Assembly: GCF_026790145.1 (NCBI RefSeq)
Contig: NZ_JALAMS010000054.1
Span: 62,001 to 126,000, forward strand
Reading direction: 5' to 3'
Length of the DNA stretch: 64,000 bases
DNA from: Bacillus_I endophytica_A
GTDB lineage: Bacteria > Bacillota > Bacilli > Bacillales > Bacillaceae_H
Below, one piece after another: positions 1-8,106 of this stretch. How positions within the stretch are numbered: the stretch's first letter is position 1; each line of letters starts with the position of its first letter. The translations under genes were made by a program, and so were the position numbers. The notes under the pieces are model-generated. The model was given only the letters and a program-made list of their open reading frames with translations, had not been told where the DNA came from and searched no databases.

Positions 1-783
1 ATATTCTTTTCCTTCACTTCCGCTTGCTGTCCATTTCTCTCCAAATTCATCTTTCCCTCCATATTTCCAAGTTTCTGTATAGTTATCGCTTGGATATTTA
101 TAGACAAATGTTTTGCGAGGATTTAATTTCAATCCAGCTGTTACAAAGCGGTTAGCACCATTGTCTTTAAAAGAAGGTTGAAGTGTGCGAGCTAAAAAGA
201 CTGAAAAATGTTGACGCGAAAGAGATTGATAAGGCTTGAATGTATTATCAGCATAACCAGTTGTAATGTTATTATATGCTAGAGCATTAATATACGTATA
301 AAAGTCATTTGAATTTGAAACATCGGAAAACTCGCTAAGCGTTGAACCTTTAACATTGTACGAAAGACTTAGTATTTTTGCCATTTGCCCTCTTGTGAGC
401 GTATCCCACGGATTGAAATATTTCTTTCCAGTATGAGGATCTGTTTTTCCAGAGATAATACCAAGTTCTACAGCCTTTGCAATTTCTTCATACCCATAGT
501 CGCCTTTTTTTACATCTGCAAATCCTGGATCCTTGGCGTTGAAATCTTTTATTCCTTTCGCTCGAAGAAGCATTTGTACTGCTTGAAGTCTTTTGATTGA
601 GGCTTCAGGCTTGAATGTTCCATCGTTATATCCTTTAACAATATTTTTATTAGCAAGGAAAAGAATCTCTTTCTTATAAAGAGTCACATCTTTAAAGGTA
701 GTGCTAGCTTCTGCACGCTGAAAAGGCAAGGCTGCTGCAATAAGAAGACTTAAAACTAGAAATAGACGAACAGACTTTTTCAC
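1..783 (-). CDS. S-layer homology (SLH) domain surface protein, C-terminus cut by window edge
   Basis: Reading the minus strand from a GTG at 783, behind an AGGAGGG ribosome-binding site at 791-797, the frame stays open to base 1. The product begins with a signal peptide (KKSVRLFLVLSLLIAAALPF, then QRAEA) followed by three SLH repeats: about residues 30-75 (FKDVTLYKKEILFLANKNI...), 85-145 (FADVKKGDYGYEEIAKAVEL...) and 150-200 (FSDVSNSNDFYTYINALAYN...), each with the typical G-Y-x-D-x-T-F-x-P or similar turn. SLH domains bind pyruvylated secondary cell-wall polymer, so this is an exported wall-anchored protein. After the SLH part only about 60 residues are visible, too few to name the effector domain. 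SLH assignment is firm; the overall function is unknown. Confidence 0.85.
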   Translation of the reverse strand, partial: MKKSVRLFLVLSLLIAAALPFQRAEASTTFKDVTLYKKEILFLANKNIVKGYNDGTFKPEASIKRLQAVQMLLRAKGIKDFNAKDPGFADVKKGDYGYEEIAKAVELGIISGKTDPHTGKKYFNPWDTLTRGQMAKILSLSYNVKGSTLSEFSDVSNSNDFYTYINALAYNNITTGYADNTFKPYQSLSRQHFSVFLARTLQPSFKDNGANRFVTAGLKLNPRKTFVYKYPSDNYTETWKYGGKDEFGEKWTASGSEGKEY

Positions 784-829
784 TACTATCCCTCCTGGTA
801 TATCCTTGGAATATTACATTTACGTTACT

Positions 830-858
830 AATATATTACATTGTTATTTCTTAGTCAA
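830..858 (-). promoter_or_regulatory. SigA-type promoter of the SLH protein gene
   Basis: On the minus strand TTGACT (853-858) and TATATT (830-835) are separated by exactly 17 bases, a near-consensus vegetative promoter about 40 bases upstream of the GTG start. The heptamer TTAGTAA occurs twice, just upstream of the -35 and overlapping the -10, so a regulator could bind there; that last part is inference. Confidence 0.6.
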
Positions 859-1128
859 TTACTAATATTCAGAATATAACAAGAGATTAAAAGATAAAGG
901 AAAGAAATCTCCTTTATCATAGAGTAAGAAAAGGAGAAGGAGAAGCAAAATTTATACAGAATTCCTTTTGAGTTGATAATCATATTCCAAAATTATAAAC
1001 TTCGCTTGCATTCAATGGTAGATTTACACTACATGAGATGATTGAAGAAATAGAGACTAATGAAGGATAAGCATAGTAAAAAGAGGGCTTTAAAGTTCTC
1101 TTTTTATTACTTTTTAACTTTTCAAACC
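859..1128. other. Intergenic stretch without a recognisable gene
   Basis: Between the SLH gene promoter and the DUF2306 gene I see no open frame with a ribosome-binding site. The only structure is a hairpin at about 1077-1108 with arms AAAAAGAG and CTCTTTTT around GGCTTTAAAGTT, which would terminate the minus-strand DUF2306 gene and works in both directions. Confidence 0.5.
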
Positions 1129-1779
1129 TTAAGAAGAAAGATTTGTCTCAATGTTCGTTTCCTGACGCTTTGTGTATTTTATAATAAGTTCTCCAACAAT
1201 GAGATTAGGCACCCAAGCAAGCCAAGCGATAATAGCGTAACTAACTTCAAAATTCTCCAGCCCAAATAACACCATAAACAGGGGCAACCAAAGTCTTAAC
1301 GTGACCGCGGCAAAAGTTAAGGAATAGTTTCTAATCATCCAATGTTGATGTGCAGAAATGTTTCTTTGTCGAATCATTCTTAACGCTTTGTATGCAGATT
1401 GTAACCATAGCAAAGATAGGAATCCAAAACCTAACTTTGCTATCAGGCCTCCCGTTGCGTAACAAACTAGATAAAAACCTGAAAGGCCGCCAAATAATAT
1501 CCCAACCATATATATTTTTCCAAGTCGTCGATGACGTTTCAGATTTTTTTCTCGAAATGTTTTTGATAATGTAAAAGGACCAATGATTAAAGAAACAATG
1601 CTAGTTGTAATATGGATAAATAACATCATGTACCATAATGGACTTAGTTTATCGAGAAATAAGAGCTTCATCTGCACTAAACCAGCTTGAGTTCCGTCCA
1701 TAATAAAATATTGAACAATAATATAGCAGGCTACAGCAAAAATAAGTGTATTGAAGATCAACGATCCTCTTTTCTTCAT
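1129..1779 (-). CDS. DUF2306 family integral membrane protein (YozB-like)
   Basis: A 216-residue protein with at least six hydrophobic segments: near residues 10-27, 45-70 (MMLFIHITTSIVSLIIGPFT), 88-110, 115-130, 150-175 and 180-200. The pattern RHRRLGKIYMVGILFGG in the middle and the ISAHQHWMIRNYSLTFAAVTLRL block are typical of DUF2306 proteins, where conserved histidines (H-R-x-x-G-K and H-x-x-W-M-x-R) suggest haem or metal binding; no biochemical role is established. It is a single gene with its own terminator at about 1077-1108 and a ribosome-binding site (AGGTAGGTG) before ATG 1779. Family assignment is by motif recognition; function is unknown. Confidence 0.75.
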   Translation of the reverse strand: MKKRGSLIFNTLIFAVACYIIVQYFIMDGTQAGLVQMKLLFLDKLSPLWYMMLFIHITTSIVSLIIGPFTLSKTFREKNLKRHRRLGKIYMVGILFGGLSGFYLVCYATGGLIAKLGFGFLSLLWLQSAYKALRMIRQRNISAHQHWMIRNYSLTFAAVTLRLWLPLFMVLFGLENFEVSYAIIAWLAWVPNLIVGELIIKYTKRQETNIETNLSS

Positions 1780-2055
1780 TTTATTTCACCTACCTCTAGT
1801 CAATTTCATTTAAAAACAATTATACCATTTAATTCCTTAATTAAGAGTCTTTAGACCTGAAAATATAATAGATATGGTGAGAAAAAGCGTGTTTTTTTCA
1901 TTCTAAGCATTTAAGAACTTTATAGTAGGTAAAAAGGGTATAATATGCTAGTAGAGGTAGACAATAGGAGAGCTTTTTTGTTTCTGCGGATATTTATTAA
2001 ATAAACATGAACTTTTCATCTTATACTATAAAAAATGCAAGAGAAAGGAGATCAA

Positions 2056-3522
2056 ATGACAAACGAAAAAGAACAAAATTGGAACTTAGATAACAGTTAT
2101 ACAAAGCTTCCGGCTATTTATTATTCCATTATTAGTCCGAATCCTGTTTCATCACCGCAAATAGTTAAACTGAATAAAACATTAGCAACATCACTAGGAT
2201 TAAATGTAGAAAAGCTGCAGGAGGAGGAAGGAATCGAAGTCCTTGCTGGTAATAAAATTCCAGAGGGTGGTGCTTCGCTTGCTCAAGCATATGCAGGTCA
2301 CCAATTTGGAGGATTCACAATGCTTGGTGATGGGCGCGCTCTTTTAATTGGTGAGCAACTAACCCCAGCTGGAGAACGATTTGATCTTCAGCTTAAAGGG
2401 TCAGGACGAACTCCTTATTCTCGCGGAGGTGATGGGAGAGCAGCACTTGGCCCAATGCTTCGGGAGTATATTATAAGTGAAGCAATGCATGCGTTAGGTA
2501 TTCCAACAACGAGAAGTTTAGCTGTAGTATTAACAGGAGAGCGTATTTTTCGTGAAACAGAGCTTCCAGGCGCTATTTTAACTCGTGTTGGGGCAAGTCA
2601 TCTTCGCTTTGGTACATTCCAATATGGAGCAAATTGGGGGAAAGTAGAAGACCTTAAAGAACTTGCTGATTATGCTTTAAATCGCCATTATTCTCATGTT
2701 GAACAAGGTGAGAATCCATATCTTACTCTTCTTGAAGAAGTGATTAAACGTCATGCTTCTCTCATCGCCAAATGGCAGCTTGTTGGGTTTATTCATGGTG
2801 TAATGAATACAGATAATATGACAATTAGTGGGGAAACAATCGATTATGGGCCTTGTGCTTTTATGAACGAATATGATCCTGAAACTGTATTCAGCTCGAT
2901 TGATACTCAAGGGCGCTATTCATATGGGAACCAGCCTGGAATAGGCGGATGGAATCTTGCCCGCTTTGCCGAAGCTCTACTGCCGCTTTTACATGAGGAT
3001 GAAGAAGAAGCTCTAAAGTTAGCTCAAAATGCAATGGAAAAGTATCCTGAATTTTATCATCAAAACTGGCTCTCAGGTATGAGAAGAAAGCTTGGTTTAT
3101 TTCAAGAAGGAAAAGATGATCAGTCACTTATTGAGAAGTTGCTTGTCATGATGCACAAACATAAAGCTGACTATACGAATACATTCCGCTTACTAACAAT
3201 GGGAAAAGCAGAACATACAGTTCTCTACGGGAAAGAAGAGTTTACAGAATGGTATAAGCAATGGAAAACGCGGATAGAAAATCAATCAGAAGGAAAAGAA
3301 GCTGTCGAAGATTTAATGAGTAAAAACAATCCTTTTGTTATTCCAAGAAATCATCTTGTGGAAGAAGCGTTAGAAGCAGCGGTTAACAAAGGAGACTATA
3401 CTGTCATGGAAGAGCTTTTAGACGTTCTTTCCCAACCGTATAATTACGCTATAGAAACAGAAAAGTACTGTTCATTACCTGCACCATCTAATCGTCCATA
3501 TCAAACCTATTGTGGAACATAA
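2056..3522 (+). CDS. selO: Protein adenylyltransferase SelO (YdiU/UPF0061)
   Basis: SelO is a pseudokinase that transfers AMP from ATP to Ser/Thr/Tyr side chains of target proteins, linked to redox stress. Diagnostic blocks are all present: AGHQFGGFTMLGDGRALLIGE, LQLKGSGRTPYSRGGDGRAA (nucleotide-binding loop), RVGASHLRFGTFQY, and the catalytic/metal segment HGVMNTDNMTISGETIDYGPC followed by the FMNEYDPETVF block. The C-terminus ends in CSLPAPSNRPYQTYCGT, keeping the cysteine of the redox switch known from E. coli. Length (488 aa) is normal. I start at ATG 2056 because AAGGAG (2045-2050) sits correctly before it; an ATG 21 bases upstream has no such site. Monocistronic, with a terminator directly after the stop. 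Confidence 0.93.
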   Translation: MTNEKEQNWNLDNSYTKLPAIYYSIISPNPVSSPQIVKLNKTLATSLGLNVEKLQEEEGIEVLAGNKIPEGGASLAQAYAGHQFGGFTMLGDGRALLIGEQLTPAGERFDLQLKGSGRTPYSRGGDGRAALGPMLREYIISEAMHALGIPTTRSLAVVLTGERIFRETELPGAILTRVGASHLRFGTFQYGANWGKVEDLKELADYALNRHYSHVEQGENPYLTLLEEVIKRHASLIAKWQLVGFIHGVMNTDNMTISGETIDYGPCAFMNEYDPETVFSSIDTQGRYSYGNQPGIGGWNLARFAEALLPLLHEDEEEALKLAQNAMEKYPEFYHQNWLSGMRRKLGLFQEGKDDQSLIEKLLVMMHKHKADYTNTFRLLTMGKAEHTVLYGKEEFTEWYKQWKTRIENQSEGKEAVEDLMSKNNPFVIPRNHLVEEALEAAVNKGDYTVMEELLDVLSQPYNYAIETEKYCSLPAPSNRPYQTYCGT

Positions 3523-3523
3523 T

Positions 3524-3559
3524 AAAAGAAAGGCCATTTTGACTATGGCCTTTCTTTTA
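3524..3559 (+). terminator. Rho-independent terminator after selO
   Basis: Perfect arms AAAAGAAAGGCCAT and ATGGCCTTTCTTTT around a short loop, immediately after the selO stop, ending in a T-rich tail. Confidence 0.8.
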
Positions 3560-3727
3560 TTTAGCTCGATTGTTGAAACTTTTTTACAATAGAGTATAAT
3601 AAAAAAGAAAAGAAGTTTATTGATAAAGAATGATCTTTATCTTTGACAACTTTTATCTCGTAATTCTAACATGACGGGACGGATAGTAAGTATTGTAAAA
3701 TGCTTAATTATTAACCCATCATAAAGA

Positions 3728-3746
3728 NNNNNNNNNNNNNNNNNNN
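3728..3746. other. Assembly gap (19 N)
   Basis: A run of 19 undetermined bases. The frame of the following psiE gene is open right up to the gap (…KEEGVKRILSALFLVKELYRTGERN), so sequence lost in the gap could hold the end of another gene or an earlier start. Confidence 0.99.
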
Positions 3747-3821
3747 AAAGAGGAGGGAGTTAAACGAATTCTATCAGCATTATTTCTTGTTAAAGAACTT
3801 TATAGAACAGGAGAAAGAAAC

Positions 3822-4250
3822 ATGTTAAAAATGATTGTGATGAAACGAAGGAATTATTTAATCTCGCTTTATCAATGGATATTAAACCTTTCTTTAATTT
3901 TACTCAGTTTTATTCTTATTTTTTGTCTATTTAAAGAGCTTTTTGAAATTATAAATGATGTAATAGAGGGAAACACTAACGTTCACCATATTCTTGGAAA
4001 AGTATTAAGTTTTTTTCTTTACTTTGCTTTTATCTCAACGATTATGACTTATTTTAAAGAAAGTCACCACTTTCCGTTAAGCTATCTATTGTATATTGGT
4101 ATCACCGCTACAATACGCTTTATTATTGTAAACAATAGCTATCAAATTGGAAGTTTGTTTTTGTCAATCGGGATTGTGGCTCTTACCGTTAGTTATTTAC
4201 TGTTAACAAAGAAAACAGAGAAAACAAGAAAAGGGGAAATAGAGGCATGA
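3822..4250 (+). CDS. psiE: PsiE-family membrane protein (phosphate-starvation-inducible type)
   Basis: A 142-residue protein with four transmembrane stretches (about 16-38, 55-78, 85-105, 108-128). The central block FLYFAFISTIMTYFKESHHF followed by PLSYLLYIGITATIRFIIV is nearly the same as in E. coli PsiE, which is induced by phosphate starvation and whose molecular role is unknown. GGAGAAAG lies 6-12 bases upstream of ATG 3822; the frame continues open upstream into the N gap, so a longer N-terminus cannot be excluded. Its stop overlaps the ATG of the DUF2294 gene by four bases (ATGA), so the two are translationally coupled. Confidence 0.85.
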   Translation: MLKMIVMKRRNYLISLYQWILNLSLILLSFILIFCLFKELFEIINDVIEGNTNVHHILGKVLSFFLYFAFISTIMTYFKESHHFPLSYLLYIGITATIRFIIVNNSYQIGSLFLSIGIVALTVSYLLLTKKTEKTRKGEIEA

Positions 4251-4609
4251 GTCGAGCACTAGAACATGAATTCAGCAGTTTAGTACGTGAAACACGTAAA
4301 GAACATGTTGGGAATGGACCAAGAGAAATTACGACTCGTTTTATTGGTACATGGGCAATTAGTGAGATGAAGGGAAACCTTACAAACGTGGAGAAATTTA
4401 TGATTAAAAGCCCAGAGGGAGAACGGATGGTACGTGAAGCAAGAACATCTTTAATTAAGAAAATTTATGAGAATCCAGAGTTGGTCAAGAAATTTGAAAA
4501 ACTTGTTGGAGCAAAGATTATTAGAATGTTTTCGGACATTAATATCGGAGAAGATATTGCGATGACAATCTTTGTTTTTGATGGGAATTTAGAAGAGAAG
4601 TCACGGTGA
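4247..4609 (+). CDS. DUF2294 family small protein
   Basis: 120 residues, soluble, rich in charged residues. The sequence shows the DUF2294 pattern: an N-terminal amphipathic helix (EHEFSSLVRETRKEHVGNGP), the strand IxTRFIGTWAISEMKGNLTNVEKF, and the helix VREARTSLIKKIYENPELVKKFEKLVGAKI followed by MFSDINIGEDIAMTIFVFD. These small Bacillus proteins have been linked by annotation to Na+-translocating decarboxylase-like domains but no function is proven. It overlaps psiE by ATGA and is closed by a strong terminator, giving a two-gene unit. Pairing with psiE suggests an accessory role at the membrane; this is inference only. Confidence 0.7.
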   Translation: MSRALEHEFSSLVRETRKEHVGNGPREITTRFIGTWAISEMKGNLTNVEKFMIKSPEGERMVREARTSLIKKIYENPELVKKFEKLVGAKIIRMFSDINIGEDIAMTIFVFDGNLEEKSR

Positions 4610-4645
4610 AAAAGCCTGTTTGATTTTATCAAACAGGCTTTTTTT
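4609..4645 (+). terminator. Terminator of the psiE-DUF2294 unit
   Basis: Hairpin with arms AAAAAGCCTGTTTGA and TCAAACAGGCTTTTT separated by TTTTA, then more T; very strong intrinsic terminator. The following 300 bases to the next start (4646-4948) hold no gene I can support, only AT-rich promoter-like DNA. Confidence 0.85.
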
Positions 4646-4948
4646 AAAAGGTTTAGCTTATGACACACTTTCTTAATAATCCTATACGGAACATGTATTT
4701 TTTAAAAGAACTTCTTGGGAAGCATTTTCAAAAATAGAGCTATGATCTTCCTACTTGTTCATAAACAACAAGTTGATTACCTATTTAAACTAGCAGAAAG
4801 AGGATAACTATTTTATTCTATTAAAAAGAGAAGACTATATGCTGTTATACTAAAAAGTAAAACAGATAAATTTATACTTATTTATCTAACACTTTAAGAT
4901 GAGAGAAATTTTAGCATATTATTTCACAACTTAACAAGGAGTAACAAG

Positions 4949-5923
4949 ATGATCAAATTTTCCAATGTATCTAAAAGATACGATAGTAAGGAAGTCCTTC
5001 ATTCTCTAAACTTAGAAATAAAAGAAGGCGAATTTTTTATATTAGTAGGACCAAGTGGATGTGGAAAGACAACAACACTTAAAATGATCAATCGTTTAGT
5101 CGATTTATCAGATGGAACCATTTATATTCATAACAAAAGTATTGAAGGTTATGATATCCATGAACTTCGCTACAATATCGGTTATGTGCTGCAACAAATT
5201 GCTCTTTTCCCACATATGACAGTTTCTGAAAACATTGCGATTGTGCCTGAACTCAAAAAATGGAGTCGAGAGAAGATTAAAGGACGCGTTGATGAGTTGT
5301 TAACAATGGTTGGATTAGATCCAAAGCAGTATCGAAATCGTAAACCAGATGAGCTTTCAGGAGGAGAGCAGCAGCGGGTTGGTGTTGTTCGTGCTCTTGC
5401 AGCAGATCCTGATATTCTTCTGATGGATGAGCCTTTTAGTGCGCTTGATCCTCTAAGTCGCGAAAAGCTACAGGATGATATTATTCGTCTTCAGCAAAAG
5501 ATTCGCAAAACCATTATTTTCGTTACGCATGACATGTCAGAGGCGTTAAAGCTCGGTACGCGTATTTGCGTTATGAAAGATGGGGAAATAGAACAAATTG
5601 GAATACCAGAGGAGATTGTACATCATCCTAAGAGCAATTTTGTGAAAAAGTTTGTTGGGCTGCAGAAAACTTCATTAGAAAAAGAAATAAAGGCAGAGCA
5701 GCTTTTAAGCTCAGTACTTCTAGAAAACGATACTCTTCAGTCCTTACCTAAAATCTCCGCTACTGCTTCTTTAAAAGAAGTGCTAGCTTCTTTAAAAATT
5801 GAAGAGGAAGTAGCTGTTGAAAAAGAAGGTTTCGTGATAGGGAAAATCGATCGAAAGACGGTTATTCAATATTTAGCAGAAACAGAAGATGAAAAGGATG
5901 ACAAACATGAATCAGTTTATTGA
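4949..5923 (+). CDS. opuFA: Compatible-solute (glycine betaine/choline-type) ABC importer, ATP-binding subunit
   Basis: ABC ATPase with Walker A GPSGCGKTT at residues 34-42, Q-loop QQIALFPHMTVSEN, signature LSGGEQQRV near 135, Walker B ILLMDEPFSALD near 155 and switch His in VTHDM. The C-terminal 80 residues (after HHPKSNFVKKFVGLQ) replace the usual pair of CBS domains of OpuAA/OpuCA with a short, degenerate regulatory tail. Together with the downstream fused permease/binding protein this is the layout described for OpuF of Bacillus infantis, a betaine-type osmoprotectant importer; the EgtU-type ergothioneine importer shares the same fusion and cannot be excluded. ATG 4949 is preceded by AAGGAG. 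The 3' end overlaps the next gene by 17 bases. Confidence 0.85.
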   Translation: MIKFSNVSKRYDSKEVLHSLNLEIKEGEFFILVGPSGCGKTTTLKMINRLVDLSDGTIYIHNKSIEGYDIHELRYNIGYVLQQIALFPHMTVSENIAIVPELKKWSREKIKGRVDELLTMVGLDPKQYRNRKPDELSGGEQQRVGVVRALAADPDILLMDEPFSALDPLSREKLQDDIIRLQQKIRKTIIFVTHDMSEALKLGTRICVMKDGEIEQIGIPEEIVHHPKSNFVKKFVGLQKTSLEKEIKAEQLLSSVLLENDTLQSLPKISATASLKEVLASLKIEEEVAVEKEGFVIGKIDRKTVIQYLAETEDEKDDKHESVY

Positions 5924-7424
5924 TGCAGTAGGAGAACGAAAAGGGGATCTTTTAAGCGCCCTACTAGAACATATTCAAATTTCTTTTATCGCCTTACTTT
6001 TTGCCGTCGTGATTTCTATTCCGCTCGGCATTTACATTACAAGAAAGCCGAAAATAGCAGAGGTGGTAATTGGTATTACTGCTGTTTTGCAAACCATTCC
6101 TTCACTCGCTCTTCTTGGATTACTTATTCCTTTAATGGGGATTGGAAAAGTTCCAGCGGTTATTGCACTTATTGTGTATGCCCTACTTCCTATTTTAAGA
6201 AATACATATACAGGCATAAAAGAAGTAGATTCCTCACTCATTGAAGCTGCCAAAGGAATGGGAATGAACGGTCGAAAACGATTGTTAAAAGTAGAACTTC
6301 CGCTTGCAATGCCCGTTATTATGGCAGGAATTCGAACAGCGACCGTATTAATTATCGGAACAGCGACGCTTGCCGCTTTCATTGGAGCGGGCGGTCTTGG
6401 GGAACTTATTATGCTTGGAATTGATCGGAATGACACAAACCTCATTATTATTGGAGCTGTACCTGCTGCTATTTTAGCTATTCTTTTTGATGTGATATTG
6501 CGTCGTTTAGAAAAGCTTTCATTTAAGAAGTCTATTGTTGTTTTAACGACCTTTATTGTAGCTATTGCACTTGTTATTATCATTCCTTTTGCAGCAAATG
6601 GTGGGAAAGAGAAGTTTGTAATTGCAGGAAAGCTAGGAGCAGAACCCGAAATTTTAATTAATATGTACAAGCTTTTGATTGAGCAAGATACAGATTTAAC
6701 AGTAGAAACTAAGCCTGGATTTGGAGAAACATCCTTTGTCTATAGCGCTCTAAAATCAGGAAGTATTGACCTTTATCCTGAATTTACGGGAACAGCAATT
6801 AATGAATTTTTGAAAGAGCCTCCTATAAGTACGGATCGAAAAGAAGTGTATAATCAAGCTAAAGAAGGAATGAAAGAAAAATTCGATTTAGTGTTATTAA
6901 AACCGATGAACTATAATAATACGTATGCGCTTGCTGTTCCGAAAAAGCTTGCACAAGAATATAACTTAAAAACAATTTCAGATTTGAAAGCCGTTGAAAA
7001 CAGCATGAAAGCTGGATTTACAGGTGAATTTACAGACCGAGAAGATGGCTATAAAGGAATCCAAAAGAAATATAACCTTGAGCTTGGGAGTGTTGTGACG
7101 ATGGCTCCAAAGCTGCGCTACAATGCGGTAAAAAAAGGAGACATTACGGTCGTAGATGCTTATTCAACAGATAGTGAATTACGAGAATATAACCTTGTTG
7201 TGCTAGAGGATGATCAACATCTCTTCCCGCCATATCAAGGCGCTCCGTTATTGCGAGAAGAAACATTAAAAGAGTATCCTGAACTTCGTGATACGTTAAA
7301 CAAACTCGGTGGAAAAATTAACGACAATGAAATGCGTGAAATGAATTATAAAGTAAACGTGGAAGGAGAAAAAGCTTCAACAGTCGCAAAAGAGTATTTA
7401 AAAAGAGAAGGACTTCTTCAATGA
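5907..7424 (+). CDS. opuFB: Compatible-solute ABC importer, permease fused to substrate-binding domain
   Basis: 505 residues in two parts. Residues 1-205 are a ProW/OpuBB-like permease with about five or six membrane spans and the EAA loop (EAAKGMGMNGRKRLLKVELP). One more span (about 208-232, SIVVLTTFIVAIALVIIIPF) tethers an extracellular type II binding domain (FVIAGKLGAEPEILINMYKL..., GFGETSFVYSALKSGSIDLY, DLYPEFTGT, VVDAYSTDSELREYNLVVLEDD) to the outer face. This fusion is known for OpuF and for EgtU proteins. I chose ATG 5907 because GAAAAGGA (5891-5898) is well spaced before it; an in-frame ATG at 5889 lacks a site. Ligand (betaine, choline, ergothioneine) cannot be read with certainty; the YNNTYA and tyrosine-rich pocket favours a quaternary amine. 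Confidence 0.85.
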   Translation: MNQFIDAVGERKGDLLSALLEHIQISFIALLFAVVISIPLGIYITRKPKIAEVVIGITAVLQTIPSLALLGLLIPLMGIGKVPAVIALIVYALLPILRNTYTGIKEVDSSLIEAAKGMGMNGRKRLLKVELPLAMPVIMAGIRTATVLIIGTATLAAFIGAGGLGELIMLGIDRNDTNLIIIGAVPAAILAILFDVILRRLEKLSFKKSIVVLTTFIVAIALVIIIPFAANGGKEKFVIAGKLGAEPEILINMYKLLIEQDTDLTVETKPGFGETSFVYSALKSGSIDLYPEFTGTAINEFLKEPPISTDRKEVYNQAKEGMKEKFDLVLLKPMNYNNTYALAVPKKLAQEYNLKTISDLKAVENSMKAGFTGEFTDREDGYKGIQKKYNLELGSVVTMAPKLRYNAVKKGDITVVDAYSTDSELREYNLVVLEDDQHLFPPYQGAPLLREETLKEYPELRDTLNKLGGKINDNEMREMNYKVNVEGEKASTVAKEYLKREGLLQ

Positions 7425-7425
7425 A

Positions 7426-7458
7426 AAAAGGGGAACTTGGATACCAAGTTCCCCTTTT
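7426..7458. terminator. Bidirectional terminator between opuFB and the tyrosinase-like gene
   Basis: Arms AAAAGGGGAACTTGG and CCAAGTTCCCCTTTT enclose four bases. It sits two bases from one convergent stop and three from the other, serving both genes. Confidence 0.85.
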
Positions 7459-7460
7459 CC

Positions 7461-7931
7461 TTATCCTCTTTCAACACTTCTCCACCAATTATCAATAAGG
7501 CGATGCCAGTTATAAAAAAGCGTGCTTCTTGGAGAGAGAGAAATGCGACCAAAATCAGGCTCATCAAATACTTCGCTTCCTAATACATGGACAGCATCGT
7601 GCAAAGACGTTTCCTGTAAAAAGCGTCCAAGTTCGTCGCCAGAGCGGAAAGAAGAAGGGTTGTTTCGAATACGGTTTTCAGCTTCTTCAAGTTCTCTTGT
7701 CCATCCCTCATGTCTTTTAATTTGATTAGGAACAGCACGCCATGGTTCAACCCAGTCTGGATTTAATCTTTGACTGTTATACCACTCGAGACATCTTTTC
7801 ATAAACTCACGGTGAAATGAAAGAAATTCGATGCCATCTCCCGCGCGAAGATTCCCCATGTTCATATGCTCATGGTGCCATGTTTCATGCTCACGGATGA
7901 AGTGCTCCGGAAAATTTGAGATTATAGCCAT
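7461..7931 (-). CDS. Minimal tyrosinase-like type 3 copper protein
   Basis: 156 residues with no signal peptide. The N-terminal half has the CuA-like cluster H19-H20-x-H22 and F39-H40-R41-E42-F43 (FLSFHREF, compare the F-x-x-W-H-R-x-x of tyrosinases). The C-terminal half has the CuB pattern L110-H111-D-A-V-H115 and, after a short SPRSTLFYNW link, H143 in W-H-R-L-I-D-N-W-W, matching the H-x-x-x-H ... H-x-x-x-D-x-x-W pattern. Tyrosinases oxidise phenols to o-quinones through two copper ions. Typical Bacillus tyrosinases are near 300 residues, so this is about half size, lacking the inserts between CuA and CuB. ATG 7931 follows AAGGAGTGGTAGT. Single gene. Enzyme activity is not proven by sequence. 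Confidence 0.72.
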   Translation of the reverse strand: MAIISNFPEHFIREHETWHHEHMNMGNLRAGDGIEFLSFHREFMKRCLEWYNSQRLNPDWVEPWRAVPNQIKRHEGWTRELEEAENRIRNNPSSFRSGDELGRFLQETSLHDAVHVLGSEVFDEPDFGRISLSPRSTLFYNWHRLIDNWWRSVERG

Positions 7932-8044
7932 ACTACCACTCCTTATAAAGGTTTTCTTTTTACAATATTCATCGTGAAAAAAAGTGTTTGGACACTAGTT
8001 GTGTGTCTTTCGAACTTTGTAAAACTTTTCAATAATAAATTTGT

Positions 8045-8056
8045 GCAAACGATTGC
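8045..8056 (+). promoter_or_regulatory. Putative MalR/CcpA-type (LacI family) operator upstream of the alpha-glucosidase gene
   Basis: GCAAACGATTGC is a near-palindrome with the central CG typical of LacI-family operators, about 50 bases before the alpha-glucosidase start. The same 12 bases recur inside the PTS gene at 9998-10009. A LacI-family regulator lies 6.6 kb downstream. Confidence 0.55.
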
Positions 8057-8106
8057 GCTAAGTATCTTGAATGTGGTATTTTAAAAATATAGAAAGGGAG
8101 GTTCAT

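Noticed and set aside
6032..6670. 212-codon minus-strand frame opposite the permease half of opuFB
   Set aside because: Shadow of a hydrophobic coding region; low-complexity Ile/Pro/Ala content, no RBS and a clear real gene on the other strand.
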